Positions 12,621 to 19,403 of a stretch of DNA of 19,403 nt are shown piece after piece. Origin of the DNA: Spirochaetales bacterium (GTDB lineage Bacteria; Spirochaetota; Spirochaetia; DTKZ01). The position numbers and the translations under genes are program-made. The notes under the pieces are model-generated. The model worked only from the letters and a program-made list of their open reading frames with translations. It was not told the DNA's origin and ran no database searches. Numbering within the stretch: the stretch's first letter is position 1; each line of letters starts with the position of its first letter. The stretch spans positions 1 to 19,403 of the forward strand of contig JAITGB010000050.1 in assembly GCA_031280945.1 (NCBI GenBank), in the 5' to 3' direction.

Positions 12621-14540
12621 ATGGAAGCTCATATAACCAGGGAGTACATCAGAAATTTTTTCAAATTGGGAGAATCCAGCCAGGAGCAGGCTTTTCTCAA
12701 CGCGATTATTACTCACCTGATTTCGCAGAAGCTCTCCGCAGGCAGTTATGTCTGCCGCATGGGAGAGCAGGCGGACGCCATGTATTTTATAGAATCGGGC
12801 CGGCTCCAGGTGCGGGGCCGGAACCGGGAACTCATTAACGAACTCAAGCCCGGACAGTATTTTGGCGAGTACGCGGCCCTGACCGGAGAAACCCGTATGG
12901 CCGATGTTCTGGCTGTAAGCGATGCTGCCGTGTACCGGCTCGACAGCAAGATACTCCAGACCCTTTTCAGAAACAACCCCAAGCTCTACAGCGTTTTTCT
13001 CAAAAACGCCTACGATGAAGCGACAAATCAGTACCGTAAACTGGTCAAGGCCCTCAACAGAAAGCGCGGCATAGGAGCGATGAGCGGCGCCCGCAAGGCA
13101 AGCCCCCTCAAACTTTTTGTAAATTACTACCTTGTGTTTTTTGTTTTCCTTGTCCTGATTCTTCTGTGCCCCAACCCGAAAAGAACGCCGCTACACCCGC
13201 TTCTCCTCGCTTCCCCCATGGTGTTTCTCGTGGTCTACATAGCTGTAACCCGCAGGGCTCTTGAGGCCCTCGTGCTTTCGGTGCTGTATCTTTCGATTAT
13301 GCTCGCGCGGTATAACTTTATCGGCGCATTCTGTAAACACCTTGTTGATGCCATAACGGGAACTCCCGATATTATTGTAATGGTGTTCCTGATGGGAGTC
13401 CTTACGCGGCTCTTTTCGTTTTCGGGGAGTATCAATGCCCTCAAGGACGCCGCGCAAAAGCACATATCAACAGGCAAGGGAACAATGCTAACGGTTTTCT
13501 TTGCCACGATTTTTCTCGCCATAGAGGAATACCTGTGCATCATCATCCACAGCGCCTGTTTCAGGCCCATTGCGGACGACCAGAACATACCGCGCGAAAA
13601 ATCCTCCATGATTATGGGTATGACGCCGGGAGCCTTCTGTATGTTAAATCCCCTGTCCCTTACGGGGATATACATAGCGGGAATTATCTTTAAGGTAAAC
13701 GGCGAGCGAAGCCTGTTTATAAAATCAATCATTTTTAATTTTGGCGCTATTCTTACTCTGGGTTTTATTATCCTCCTCGCTCTGGAAAAAGCTCCTCTCG
13801 CGGGTTCCCTGAAGAAGGCCGTCATCCGCGTAAAAGAGGGAGGCGCAATCTGGCCCGATGAGGCCGAAGAAGAGGAACCCCAGGAAATTGTCGGGCAGGG
13901 CCGCATCAGTAATCTCGTGCTGCCTATTCTGGTGCTGATTGCCTCTTCCATTATTACCGGAACGCTTGAAAGCGGAATAGTGTCCGTCAACGTACTCTAC
14001 GGCCTTATCATTACTCTGATTTTTTCCTTTTTTCTGTACTGTTTTCAGGAATACATGACCCCCGACCAGTTTTTCCGGCACATTATTCACGGAATTGAAG
14101 GCATGCTCGCTCCTATAGTAATGTTTATTTTGGGAACCGCGTTTGCCGTAGGCATGGAAGAAATAGGCTTTCCCGAATGGCTGAACGGCATGGTGGGAAA
14201 AATTATAGGCGGACAGGGCTGGATGCTCCCTGCCCTTGTCTTTGGCATTTGTACGCTGATAGGAGCCCTGTTTGATAACCCCTGGGCCATGTACGCCCTG
14301 GGAATTCCCGTAGCCCTGGAGCTTGCGGATTCCATGCAGGGGAACCTGGGGCTTTATATGGGGGCTGTCTGCGCCGCAGGGCTTCTGGGGAATGAAATCG
14401 CCTTCGGCGATATATTCTTCATCGGCCCCACCCTGGGCATCAGCCCCATGGTCTATTACCGCGCCAAACTGCCTTACGTGGTGCTGATTTCCGCCCTGGC
14501 TTTTCTTGGGTATCTGGCGGCTGGTTTTTTTCTCCAGTAG
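12621..14540 (+). CDS. Cyclic-nucleotide-binding domain fused to an NhaC-like antiporter
   Basis: A 639-residue membrane protein. Residues 20-125 form a CRP-type cyclic-nucleotide-binding domain with a phosphate-binding cassette FGEYAALTGETRMADV at 81-96, keeping FGE and an arginine before M-A-x-V. A basic linker (140-165) leads to about ten hydrophobic segments (from 168 to 637) resembling the NhaC/ion transporter superfamily, including ALKDAAQKHIS, NPLSLTGIYIAG, DNPWAMYALGIPVALELAD and NEIAFGD. The paired aspartates usual in the NhaC FDDY motif are glutamates here (IEEYL, 301-305). A charged cytosolic loop lies at 395-428. The start at 12621 is 31 bp after the previous stop, with a poor ribosome binding site. 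Lying inside a polyamine operon, it may couple ion or amine antiport to a nucleotide second messenger. The transported substrate is not known. Confidence 0.8.
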   Translation: MEAHITREYIRNFFKLGESSQEQAFLNAIITHLISQKLSAGSYVCRMGEQADAMYFIESGRLQVRGRNRELINELKPGQYFGEYAALTGETRMADVLAVSDAAVYRLDSKILQTLFRNNPKLYSVFLKNAYDEATNQYRKLVKALNRKRGIGAMSGARKASPLKLFVNYYLVFFVFLVLILLCPNPKRTPLHPLLLASPMVFLVVYIAVTRRALEALVLSVLYLSIMLARYNFIGAFCKHLVDAITGTPDIIVMVFLMGVLTRLFSFSGSINALKDAAQKHISTGKGTMLTVFFATIFLAIEEYLCIIIHSACFRPIADDQNIPREKSSMIMGMTPGAFCMLNPLSLTGIYIAGIIFKVNGERSLFIKSIIFNFGAILTLGFIILLALEKAPLAGSLKKAVIRVKEGGAIWPDEAEEEEPQEIVGQGRISNLVLPILVLIASSIITGTLESGIVSVNVLYGLIITLIFSFFLYCFQEYMTPDQFFRHIIHGIEGMLAPIVMFILGTAFAVGMEEIGFPEWLNGMVGKIIGGQGWMLPALVFGICTLIGALFDNPWAMYALGIPVALELADSMQGNLGLYMGAVCAAGLLGNEIAFGDIFFIGPTLGISPMVYYRAKLPYVVLISALAFLGYLAAGFFLQ

Positions 14541-14560
14541 AGGTTTACGAGGAGGAAGGC

Positions 14561-14593
14561 ATGAAGAGATTTTGCAGAGGAGAAACATCGTGA
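14561..14593 (+). CDS. 10-codon mini-ORF coupled to the potA start
   Basis: An ATG at 14561 follows GGAGGAAGG (14551-14559), a near-perfect Shine-Dalgarno, although only one base separates its last G from the ATG; the GGAGG part is 5 bases away. The frame reads MKRFCRGETS and stops at TGA 14591-14593, overlapping the potA GTG by two bases (GTGA). It also spans the potA ribosome binding site (GAGGAG). It could be a leader peptide or a translational coupler. It is too short for any homology claim, and could be chance. Confidence 0.4.
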   Translation: MKRFCRGETS

Positions 14594-15717
14594 GCGCCGC
14601 GGAACTTCTGAGGCTTGAAGAAATTACCAAACGCTTCGGCACAACGCCCGTTCTCCGGGGAGTAAGCCTTTCGGTCAACGCAGGGGAATTTATTACACTC
14701 CTGGGCGGCTCAGGCTGCGGCAAAACAACCACCCTGCGCATCATAGCGGGCCTTGAGAAGGCCGATTCGGGCCGCGTTTTTATCGCGGGCGAAGAGGTAA
14801 CGCACAAGCCCCCCAACGAACGGAATATCCCCATGGTTTTTCAAAACTACGCCCTCTTTCCCCACATGAACGTAGGCGAGAACATAGGCTACAGCCTCAA
14901 ACTGAAAAAACGGCCCAAAAAGGAAATCCGCAAAGCCGTCGGAGAAGCCCTCGCCCTTGTGCGGCTTTCGGGTTACGAACACCGCAGGCCCTCGGAGCTT
15001 TCCGGCGGACAAAAGCAGAGAGTCGCCATGGCCAGAGCCATTGCCGGCAGGCCCCAGGCCATGCTTCTGGATGAACCCCTGGGCGCTCTTGATTTACAGC
15101 TCCGGCGCGAAATGCAGCTTGAATTAAAACGCCTCCAGGAACAACTGGGCATTACCTTTATCTACATCACACACGACCAGGAAGAAGCCCTCACCATGTC
15201 AGACCGCATCGCGGTTATGCGCGAAGGGCTTTTTGAACAGCTCGGCTCCGCCTCCGAAATTTACGACCGCCCCAGAACAGCCTTTGTGGCCCGCTTCGTG
15301 GGAAACGCGAACATTCTCTCCGGCGCGGTTGTGGACAGAAAGCCTTTGCCCGAAGGCGGGGAGTGCATTGTTTTTCAGCATCCCGCGGGCCGCGAGAGGC
15401 TTCTGTGCCCTGCGGGAGCCTCGTGCGCAAAGGCCGGCCCCTCCTATGAACAAGGGCAAAAAATCACCCTCGCGGTGCGTAGCGAATACATGGAATTAAG
15501 CCCCGCCGGCAAAGATTCAAGCGGCGAGGACAGGGGACTTGCGGCCACAGTTACCGGAAAGAGCTTTGCCGGAGGCCAGCTCCGCATTACCGCCCTCCTT
15601 AAGGGCGGCGGAGAAGTTACCGCAAGCCGCCACGGAATAGACTCACCCCTTAAAATCGGACAGGCCGTACGGGTAAGCTGGAAGTGTGAATCTCACGCAG
15701 TACCCGTGGAAGACTAA
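14590..15717 (+). CDS. potA: Spermidine/putrescine ABC transporter ATP-binding protein PotA
   Basis: A 375-residue ATPase that drives polyamine import, two copies docking on the PotB and PotC permeases. Motifs: Walker A GGSGCGKT at 39-46 (the second Gly replaces the usual Pro), Q-loop VFQNYALFPH at 83-92, signature LSGGQKQ at 137-143, Walker B AMLLDEP at 157-163 and switch histidine H195 in THDQEEA. A C-terminal regulatory TOBE/OB region (about 245-375) is present, as in MalK/PotA-type ATPases. The GTG at 14590 gives a normal N-terminus and has GAGGAG 8 bases upstream; a longer in-frame ATG at 14506 would sit inside the antiporter gene. The GTG overlaps the stop of a 10-codon mini-ORF. Related iron and other CUT1-type ATPases look similar, but the neighbours settle the assignment. 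Confidence 0.95.
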   Translation: MSAAELLRLEEITKRFGTTPVLRGVSLSVNAGEFITLLGGSGCGKTTTLRIIAGLEKADSGRVFIAGEEVTHKPPNERNIPMVFQNYALFPHMNVGENIGYSLKLKKRPKKEIRKAVGEALALVRLSGYEHRRPSELSGGQKQRVAMARAIAGRPQAMLLDEPLGALDLQLRREMQLELKRLQEQLGITFIYITHDQEEALTMSDRIAVMREGLFEQLGSASEIYDRPRTAFVARFVGNANILSGAVVDRKPLPEGGECIVFQHPAGRERLLCPAGASCAKAGPSYEQGQKITLAVRSEYMELSPAGKDSSGEDRGLAATVTGKSFAGGQLRITALLKGGGEVTASRHGIDSPLKIGQAVRVSWKCESHAVPVED

Positions 15718-15746
15718 AACAAAAAAAGAAAAGCGGGAGTTTTACA

Positions 15747-16670
15747 TTGGAATCCAGAAAGAGCGCAAAAAAGGCGCCGCAAAAAGACAAACCCGCGCGG
15801 AACGGAAAATTAACGCTTTGCGGCACAACCTTTTCCGTTCTGCCGCTCTACCTTTTTACGCTCGCGTTTGTTCTCGCGCCCCTCATCTATATGTTCGTTT
15901 TGAGCTTTATGCAAAGAGGAGGCTCCTGGGGCGTAGAGATGTCCCTCAGCTTTGACAACTACCTCCGCATCACCGAACCCGTGTACCTTGGCACCTTCAC
16001 CGAATCAATAAAACTCGCCCTCCTTTGCACCCTGTTTGTCGCGCTTTTGGGCTATCCCTTCGGCTACTTTATGGCCCGCCTTTCTCCGCTCTGGCGGCAG
16101 AGGGTCATGCTCCTCCTCATAGTCCCGTTTTGGACAAGCTCCCTCATGCGGCTCTACGGCTGGATTATTTTTTTCAGAGCCAATGGAACGCTCGACCATG
16201 CCCTTATGGGCATAGGACTTACTCAAGGGCCCCTGCGCCTTCTGTATTCCTATCCCGCCGTAGTTACCGGCATGGTCTACGCGCTCCTTCCCTTTATGGC
16301 CTACTCCGTATACGCCAGCGCCGAAAAACTCGACAGAAGCCTCGTTGAAGCCTCCCGGAATCTGGGAGCCTCCGCCCTCAGAGCGTTTTTCAGCGTCAGT
16401 TTCCCCCTCACAATGCCCGGACTCTTTTCAGGAATCGTCCTTACATTTATCCCGTCAATGGGCCTGTTTTTTATCGCAGACATACTCGGCGGAAGCAAAG
16501 TCGTCCTTGTAGGAAACCTCATACAGGAACAGCTTATGCGGGCCCACGACTGGCCCTTTGCCGCGGCCTTAAGCGTCTGCCTCATGGCGCTCACGAGCAT
16601 ATTTCTCTTTTTGTACAGCCGCCTCACCCGCGCATTGGGAAGCGGCGGAGAACTGGAGGGCCTTGTATGA
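15747..16670 (+). CDS. potB: Spermidine/putrescine ABC transporter permease PotB
   Basis: A 307-residue inner-membrane permease with about six transmembrane helices after a basic, Lys-rich N-terminal tail (residues 1-22). The cytoplasmic EAA coupling loop that binds PotA starts at E201 (EASRNLGASALRAFF) and continues into SFPLTMPG (218-225). The start is a TTG at 15747 preceded by GGGAG at 7 bases. No ATG or GTG lies near enough to replace it, and the upstream frame gives no family sequence. The gene follows potA by 29 bp, and its TGA overlaps the potC ATG (ATGA). Length and motif order match PotB; it forms the heterodimeric channel with PotC. Confidence 0.94.
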   Translation: MESRKSAKKAPQKDKPARNGKLTLCGTTFSVLPLYLFTLAFVLAPLIYMFVLSFMQRGGSWGVEMSLSFDNYLRITEPVYLGTFTESIKLALLCTLFVALLGYPFGYFMARLSPLWRQRVMLLLIVPFWTSSLMRLYGWIIFFRANGTLDHALMGIGLTQGPLRLLYSYPAVVTGMVYALLPFMAYSVYASAEKLDRSLVEASRNLGASALRAFFSVSFPLTMPGLFSGIVLTFIPSMGLFFIADILGGSKVVLVGNLIQEQLMRAHDWPFAAALSVCLMALTSIFLFLYSRLTRALGSGGELEGLV

Positions 16671-17527
16671 ACAGTACGCAGAGCGCAGCCCTCTTCAAAA
16701 GATTTTTTATAGCCATTATTCTCCTCCTCTGTTACGCGCCCATCTTTCTCGTGGTTCTGTACTCCTTTAACGAAAGCCGCCTCTCCTCCGTATGGGCAGG
16801 CTTCAGCCTCGCATGGTACAAAGACCTCTTCGAAGACAGCGCAATGTTCGAAGCCCTTATGAACAGCCTCGTTCTCGCCGTTCTCTCAAGCCTATCCGCC
16901 GCCCTCATAGGAACCCTCGGAGCAGCCGGAGTCGTGCGCGTCCGCCCTCAAGGAGATGCCAGCCTTGCCAGCCGGGCCTCCGGCGTCATGGGGTACCTCG
17001 CGGTCCTGCCCATCATGATTCCCGAAATTATTATGGGCATGGTACTCCTCGCCTTCTTCGCCCTTCTGGGGCTCCCCCTCGGAATGTTCACGCTCGTTCT
17101 CGCGCACACCTGTTTTTGCGTACCCTACCCCTTCCTCCTCGTGCGCGCCCGCCTCGCCGGGCTGGACAAAAGTTACGGTGAAGCCGCGCGGAACCTCGGC
17201 GCAGGAGAGTGGAGAGCCTTCTACGACATCACCATCCCCCTCATACTCCCCGCGATTATCTCAAGTACGCTCATCTCCTTCGCCATGAGCTTCGATGACG
17301 TCATCGTCAGCGTCTTCGTTACCGGCCCCCACACCAACACCCTGCCCATAAAAATCTACTCGCAAATCAAAACCGGAATCAGCCCCAAAATCAACGCCCT
17401 GTGCACCCTGCTCTTCGCCGCGACCGCCCTTCTGGGACTCATCTCCGCGTATATCGCGCGGCCCCGTACACACAGAGCCCGCCTTAAACAAAAAAAACAG
17501 CCAACTATCACAAGGAGAGTACAATGA
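16667..17527 (+). CDS. potC: Spermidine/putrescine ABC transporter permease PotC
   Basis: A 286-residue permease with six hydrophobic segments (about 13-33, 66-90, 107-133, 139-160, 191-215 and 246-264). Its EAA loop begins at E172 (EAARNLGAGEWRAFYDIT) and ends in PLILPA (191-196). The conserved SFDDVIVSVFVTGP segment (208-221) is typical of PotC. The ATG overlaps the potB stop by four bases and its TGA overlaps the potD ATG by four, so potBCD are translationally coupled. The C-terminal tail is very basic. It pairs with PotB to make the membrane channel of the importer. Confidence 0.95.
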   Translation: MNSTQSAALFKRFFIAIILLLCYAPIFLVVLYSFNESRLSSVWAGFSLAWYKDLFEDSAMFEALMNSLVLAVLSSLSAALIGTLGAAGVVRVRPQGDASLASRASGVMGYLAVLPIMIPEIIMGMVLLAFFALLGLPLGMFTLVLAHTCFCVPYPFLLVRARLAGLDKSYGEAARNLGAGEWRAFYDITIPLILPAIISSTLISFAMSFDDVIVSVFVTGPHTNTLPIKIYSQIKTGISPKINALCTLLFAATALLGLISAYIARPRTHRARLKQKKQPTITRRVQ

Positions 17528-18792
17528 ACCGGCAGCACAACTCAATCCGGGTTTCTGTGGAAAATTTTTCAAGACAAGCTCTGGGCGCATTTTTTCGGGC
17601 AGAGCCCGAAAAAACCGGGCTATCCGCTCCAATCCAGCGGATTTTGCTTTGCAAAATCCGCAAGGATTTCCGCTTCTATCCCTTGCGCGGTAAGAGCCAG
17701 GCTCTGTGCGCCTTCTTCCTCGCCGCCGCCCTCGTACTCTTTCTTTTTTCCGGCTGCTCAAAAAGGGAAAAAACCGCAGCCGGAAACCCTCAAGGCAGCG
17801 GCGCGGAAACAGCCTCCGCCGGCGGAACCCTTACCATTTTTACATGGGCCGAAATGTTTCCCCCCGAAGTCCTCAAATCCTTTGAAAAAGACACAGGCTA
17901 TAAAATCAACATGGTCAACTTTGACGAAAACGAAACCATGCTCACAAAACTGGAAACATCCGGCGGAAGCGGATACGACCTCATCATCGCGGACGACTAC
18001 ATAATCGAAACCGTCATAGAAAAAGGCCTCGCGCAAAAACTCAAGCCCGATAAAATTCCCAATTTCGGCAACATAAACCCCGTCTATCAAAGCCAGTTCT
18101 ACGACCCCAGTAACGAATACACCATACCCTACGGAGCCGGCGTACAGACAATAGTCTACAACCCCGGCATCGTAAACATAAACATACAGGGCTTTACCGA
18201 ACTGTGGGACCCCCGCCTGAAAAACAACCTCGCCGTTGTAGCGAACCCCCGCGTTGTAACCGGCATGGCCCTCAAAACCCTCGGCTACAGCTACAACACC
18301 GAAGACGTAGGCGCCATACGCGAAGCCGGCAGCATACTCCTCAGCCTTGCCCCGAACATCCGCCTCATCCGCGATGACAAACTCGACGATGAAATCCTCT
18401 CAGGCGAAGTAGCAGCCGCCCTCATGTACACCTCCGACGCCACAAACGCCAAAATAGAAAACCCCGGCCTGAAAGTTGTTTTTCCCCGTGAAGGAGTCGG
18501 CTTCGGCATCATGGCCGGCTTTATCCCCTCCCGGGCCGCAAACGAGGAGGCCGCGCACGCTTTTTTCACCTACATCCTCGACCCCCAGCGCGGAGCGCAA
18601 TGTTTTGAATTTTTGGGCTACTACAGCACCTACGCCGCCTCCGACAACCTCATCAGCGAAAAGTACAGAGAGTTTCTTACCCTGCCCGAAGGCATAGGCG
18701 AAATGGAAATGATGGACAACATCAGCCCCGAAGCCGAAGAAGCCCACAGCATAGTGTGGACAGCCTTCAAAGCCGCCGCAGGCCATAAATAG
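17524..18792 (+). CDS. potD: Spermidine/putrescine-binding lipoprotein PotD with a repeat inserted in its N-terminus
   Basis: A 422-residue polyamine-binding lipoprotein that should deliver substrate to PotBC. The mature domain (about 102-422) shows TIFTWAEMFPPEVL, GGSGYDLIIADDY and IPYGAGVQTIVYNP; where many PotDs have a tryptophan after PY there is GAG. The lipobox is FSGC with C78, after a hydrophobic run from about 62. The ATG at 17524 has a strong AAGGAG (17512-17517) and overlaps potC. However, residues 21-56 are encoded by the core of the dispersed repeat, so about 60 residues precede the signal peptide, where lipoproteins usually have a few. An in-frame TTG at 17683 (residue 54) would yield a normal 24-residue signal but lacks a ribosome binding site. 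Export is therefore uncertain. Paralog of the second half of the 11219 product. Confidence 0.92.
   Translation: MNRQHNSIRVSVENFSRQALGAFFRAEPEKTGLSAPIQRILLCKIRKDFRFYPLRGKSQALCAFFLAAALVLFLFSGCSKREKTAAGNPQGSGAETASAGGTLTIFTWAEMFPPEVLKSFEKDTGYKINMVNFDENETMLTKLETSGGSGYDLIIADDYIIETVIEKGLAQKLKPDKIPNFGNINPVYQSQFYDPSNEYTIPYGAGVQTIVYNPGIVNINIQGFTELWDPRLKNNLAVVANPRVVTGMALKTLGYSYNTEDVGAIREAGSILLSLAPNIRLIRDDKLDDEILSGEVAAALMYTSDATNAKIENPGLKVVFPREGVGFGIMAGFIPSRAANEEAAHAFFTYILDPQRGAQCFEFLGYYSTYAASDNLISEKYREFLTLPEGIGEMEMMDNISPEAEEAHSIVWTAFKAAAGHK
17583..17705 (+). repeat. Dispersed hairpin repeat, copy 4, in frame inside potD
   Basis: The core is 17583-17690. Cassette 1 has stem CGGGC/GCCCG with loop AGA and T6/A6 arms (17590-17614). 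Cassette 2 has stem GCGGATTTTGC/GCAAAATCCGC with loop TTT (17637-17661), flanked by AATCC/GGATT. After the constant CTTCTATCCCTTGCGCGG, a short third hairpin AGAGCC/GGCTCT lies at 17693-17705. Both the core (108 bp) and the whole (123 bp) are multiples of three and keep the potD frame open. No TAA, TAG or TGA occurs in any forward frame of the core. Confidence 0.9.
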
Positions 18793-18807
18793 GAGAATCT
18801 TCCCGCC

Positions 18808-19403
18808 GTGGATACCAAAGCGTGGTGGAACAGCTTTTCGGACAAACACTACGGGCATACAGCCGACTCCCTCACAGTTATAAAAGCCTCACCCGACGAA
18901 GGCTTTCCCCGCGAAGTGCGTGAAATGCTCAAAAAAGCCTTTAGCGGCGGCTTTCAGGGCAAAAAAGTTCTCGCAGCCTCAAGCGGCGACAACATGGCCG
19001 CCTTTGCCTTTCACCTCCTCGGAGCGGAAGTTACCTCAACCGACATATCAGAAAAACAGCTTGAAAACGCCTCCAAAATCGCGGACGCCCAGGGCTGGAA
19101 AATCAACTTCGTTCTTACCGACACCACAACCCTCTCAGGAATACCTAACGCCTCCTATGACCTTGTGTTCACCTCAAACGGAGCCCACATCTGGATAAAC
19201 AGCATAGAAAAAATGTATCAAACTTTTTACCGCGCACTCGTACCAGGCGGCTATTACGTTTTTTTTGAAATACACCCCTTTATACACCCCTTTATCTCCC
19301 GCTTTAACGTTGAGTTTCCCCCGCGCATTACCGTGGAAAAACCCTACGAACTCACAGGCCCCTTTCACATACCCAATCAGGCCGACGAATACGCCTGGCG
19401 CAT
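18808..19403 (+). CDS. Class I SAM-dependent methyltransferase, 3' end outside window
   Basis: A methyltransferase of unknown substrate; 198 codons are visible and the frame is open to the window end. The SAM-binding strand-loop reads VLAASSGDN, followed by LLGAEVTSTDIS with the acidic residue that binds the ribose, then FVLTDTTTL and YDLVFTSNGAHIWI, and the LVPGGYYVFFEIHPF strand typical of class I enzymes. The GTG at 18808 is preceded by AGGAG (18791-18795) at 12 bases, right at the potD stop. The short gap suggests it belongs to the polyamine operon. A perfect 12-bp tandem duplication (19270-19293) repeats IHPF in the protein. Whether it modifies a polyamine cannot be told from the sequence. 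Confidence 0.8.
   Translation, partial: MDTKAWWNSFSDKHYGHTADSLTVIKASPDEGFPREVREMLKKAFSGGFQGKKVLAASSGDNMAAFAFHLLGAEVTSTDISEKQLENASKIADAQGWKINFVLTDTTTLSGIPNASYDLVFTSNGAHIWINSIEKMYQTFYRALVPGGYYVFFEIHPFIHPFISRFNVEFPPRITVEKPYELTGPFHIPNQADEYAWR

Noticed and set aside
12088..14834. Several long minus-strand frames (up to 369 codons) opposite the antiporter and binding-protein genes
   Set aside because: No domain motifs or translation signals; the plus-strand genes explain the region.
1..19403. tRNA, rRNA or transposase genes
   Set aside because: No cloverleaf with an intact T-arm, no rRNA-like stretch and no transposase or integrase motif was seen on reading both strands; short or degenerate RNA genes could be missed by eye.

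Overview
The window is a GC-rich, gene-dense bacterial chromosome segment. Compact operons use many ATGA/GTGA-type overlaps and some GTG and TTG starts. The gene set suggests a spirochaete of the Treponema group: a potABCD polyamine importer ending in a lipoprotein PotD, a NusG paralog heading a sugar operon, and a short acyl-CoA synthetase. This assignment is an inference from gene content and has moderate confidence at best.

Minus strand, 6444 down to 1: one run of six overlapping genes. It starts with a NusG-paralog antiterminator, followed by a soluble NDP-sugar 4,6-dehydratase (CapD/PglF/WbpM type) and a DegT/PglE-type PLP sugar aminotransferase. It then passes without a gap into a three-subunit molybdenum hydroxylase (Mo subunit, [2Fe-2S] subunit, FAD subunit; the last is cut by the window edge). 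The first three genes look like a module for a 4-amino-6-deoxy sugar nucleotide. The Mo subunit has lost several canonical xanthine-dehydrogenase active-site motifs.

Centre: an acyl-CoA synthetase on the plus strand (6687-8606), possibly leaderless, converges on a minus-strand operon made of a 99-residue unknown protein (10756-10457), xseA and xseB (exonuclease VII).

Plus strand, 11219 to the end: a polyamine-uptake operon behind a clear promoter (11153-11180). Its order is an RlpA-type double-psi-barrel domain fused to a PotD-like binding protein, a cyclic-nucleotide-binding domain fused to an NhaC-like antiporter, a 10-codon mini-ORF, potA, potB, potC, a lipoprotein potD, and a SAM methyltransferase cut by the window edge.

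The most unusual element is a dispersed repeat of about 80-210 bp present four times in the same orientation (6531, 8642, 10859, 17583). It has constant arms and hairpin cassettes whose stem sequences differ between copies while staying self-complementary. The uninterrupted cores carry no stop trinucleotide in any forward frame. One copy sits in frame inside the N-terminus of potD, ahead of the lipoprotein signal peptide, much like the Rickettsia palindromic elements that invade genes. Another copy is itself interrupted by a 101-bp segment with inverted repeats. No tRNA, rRNA, CRISPR array, transposase gene or convincing intrinsic terminator was seen.
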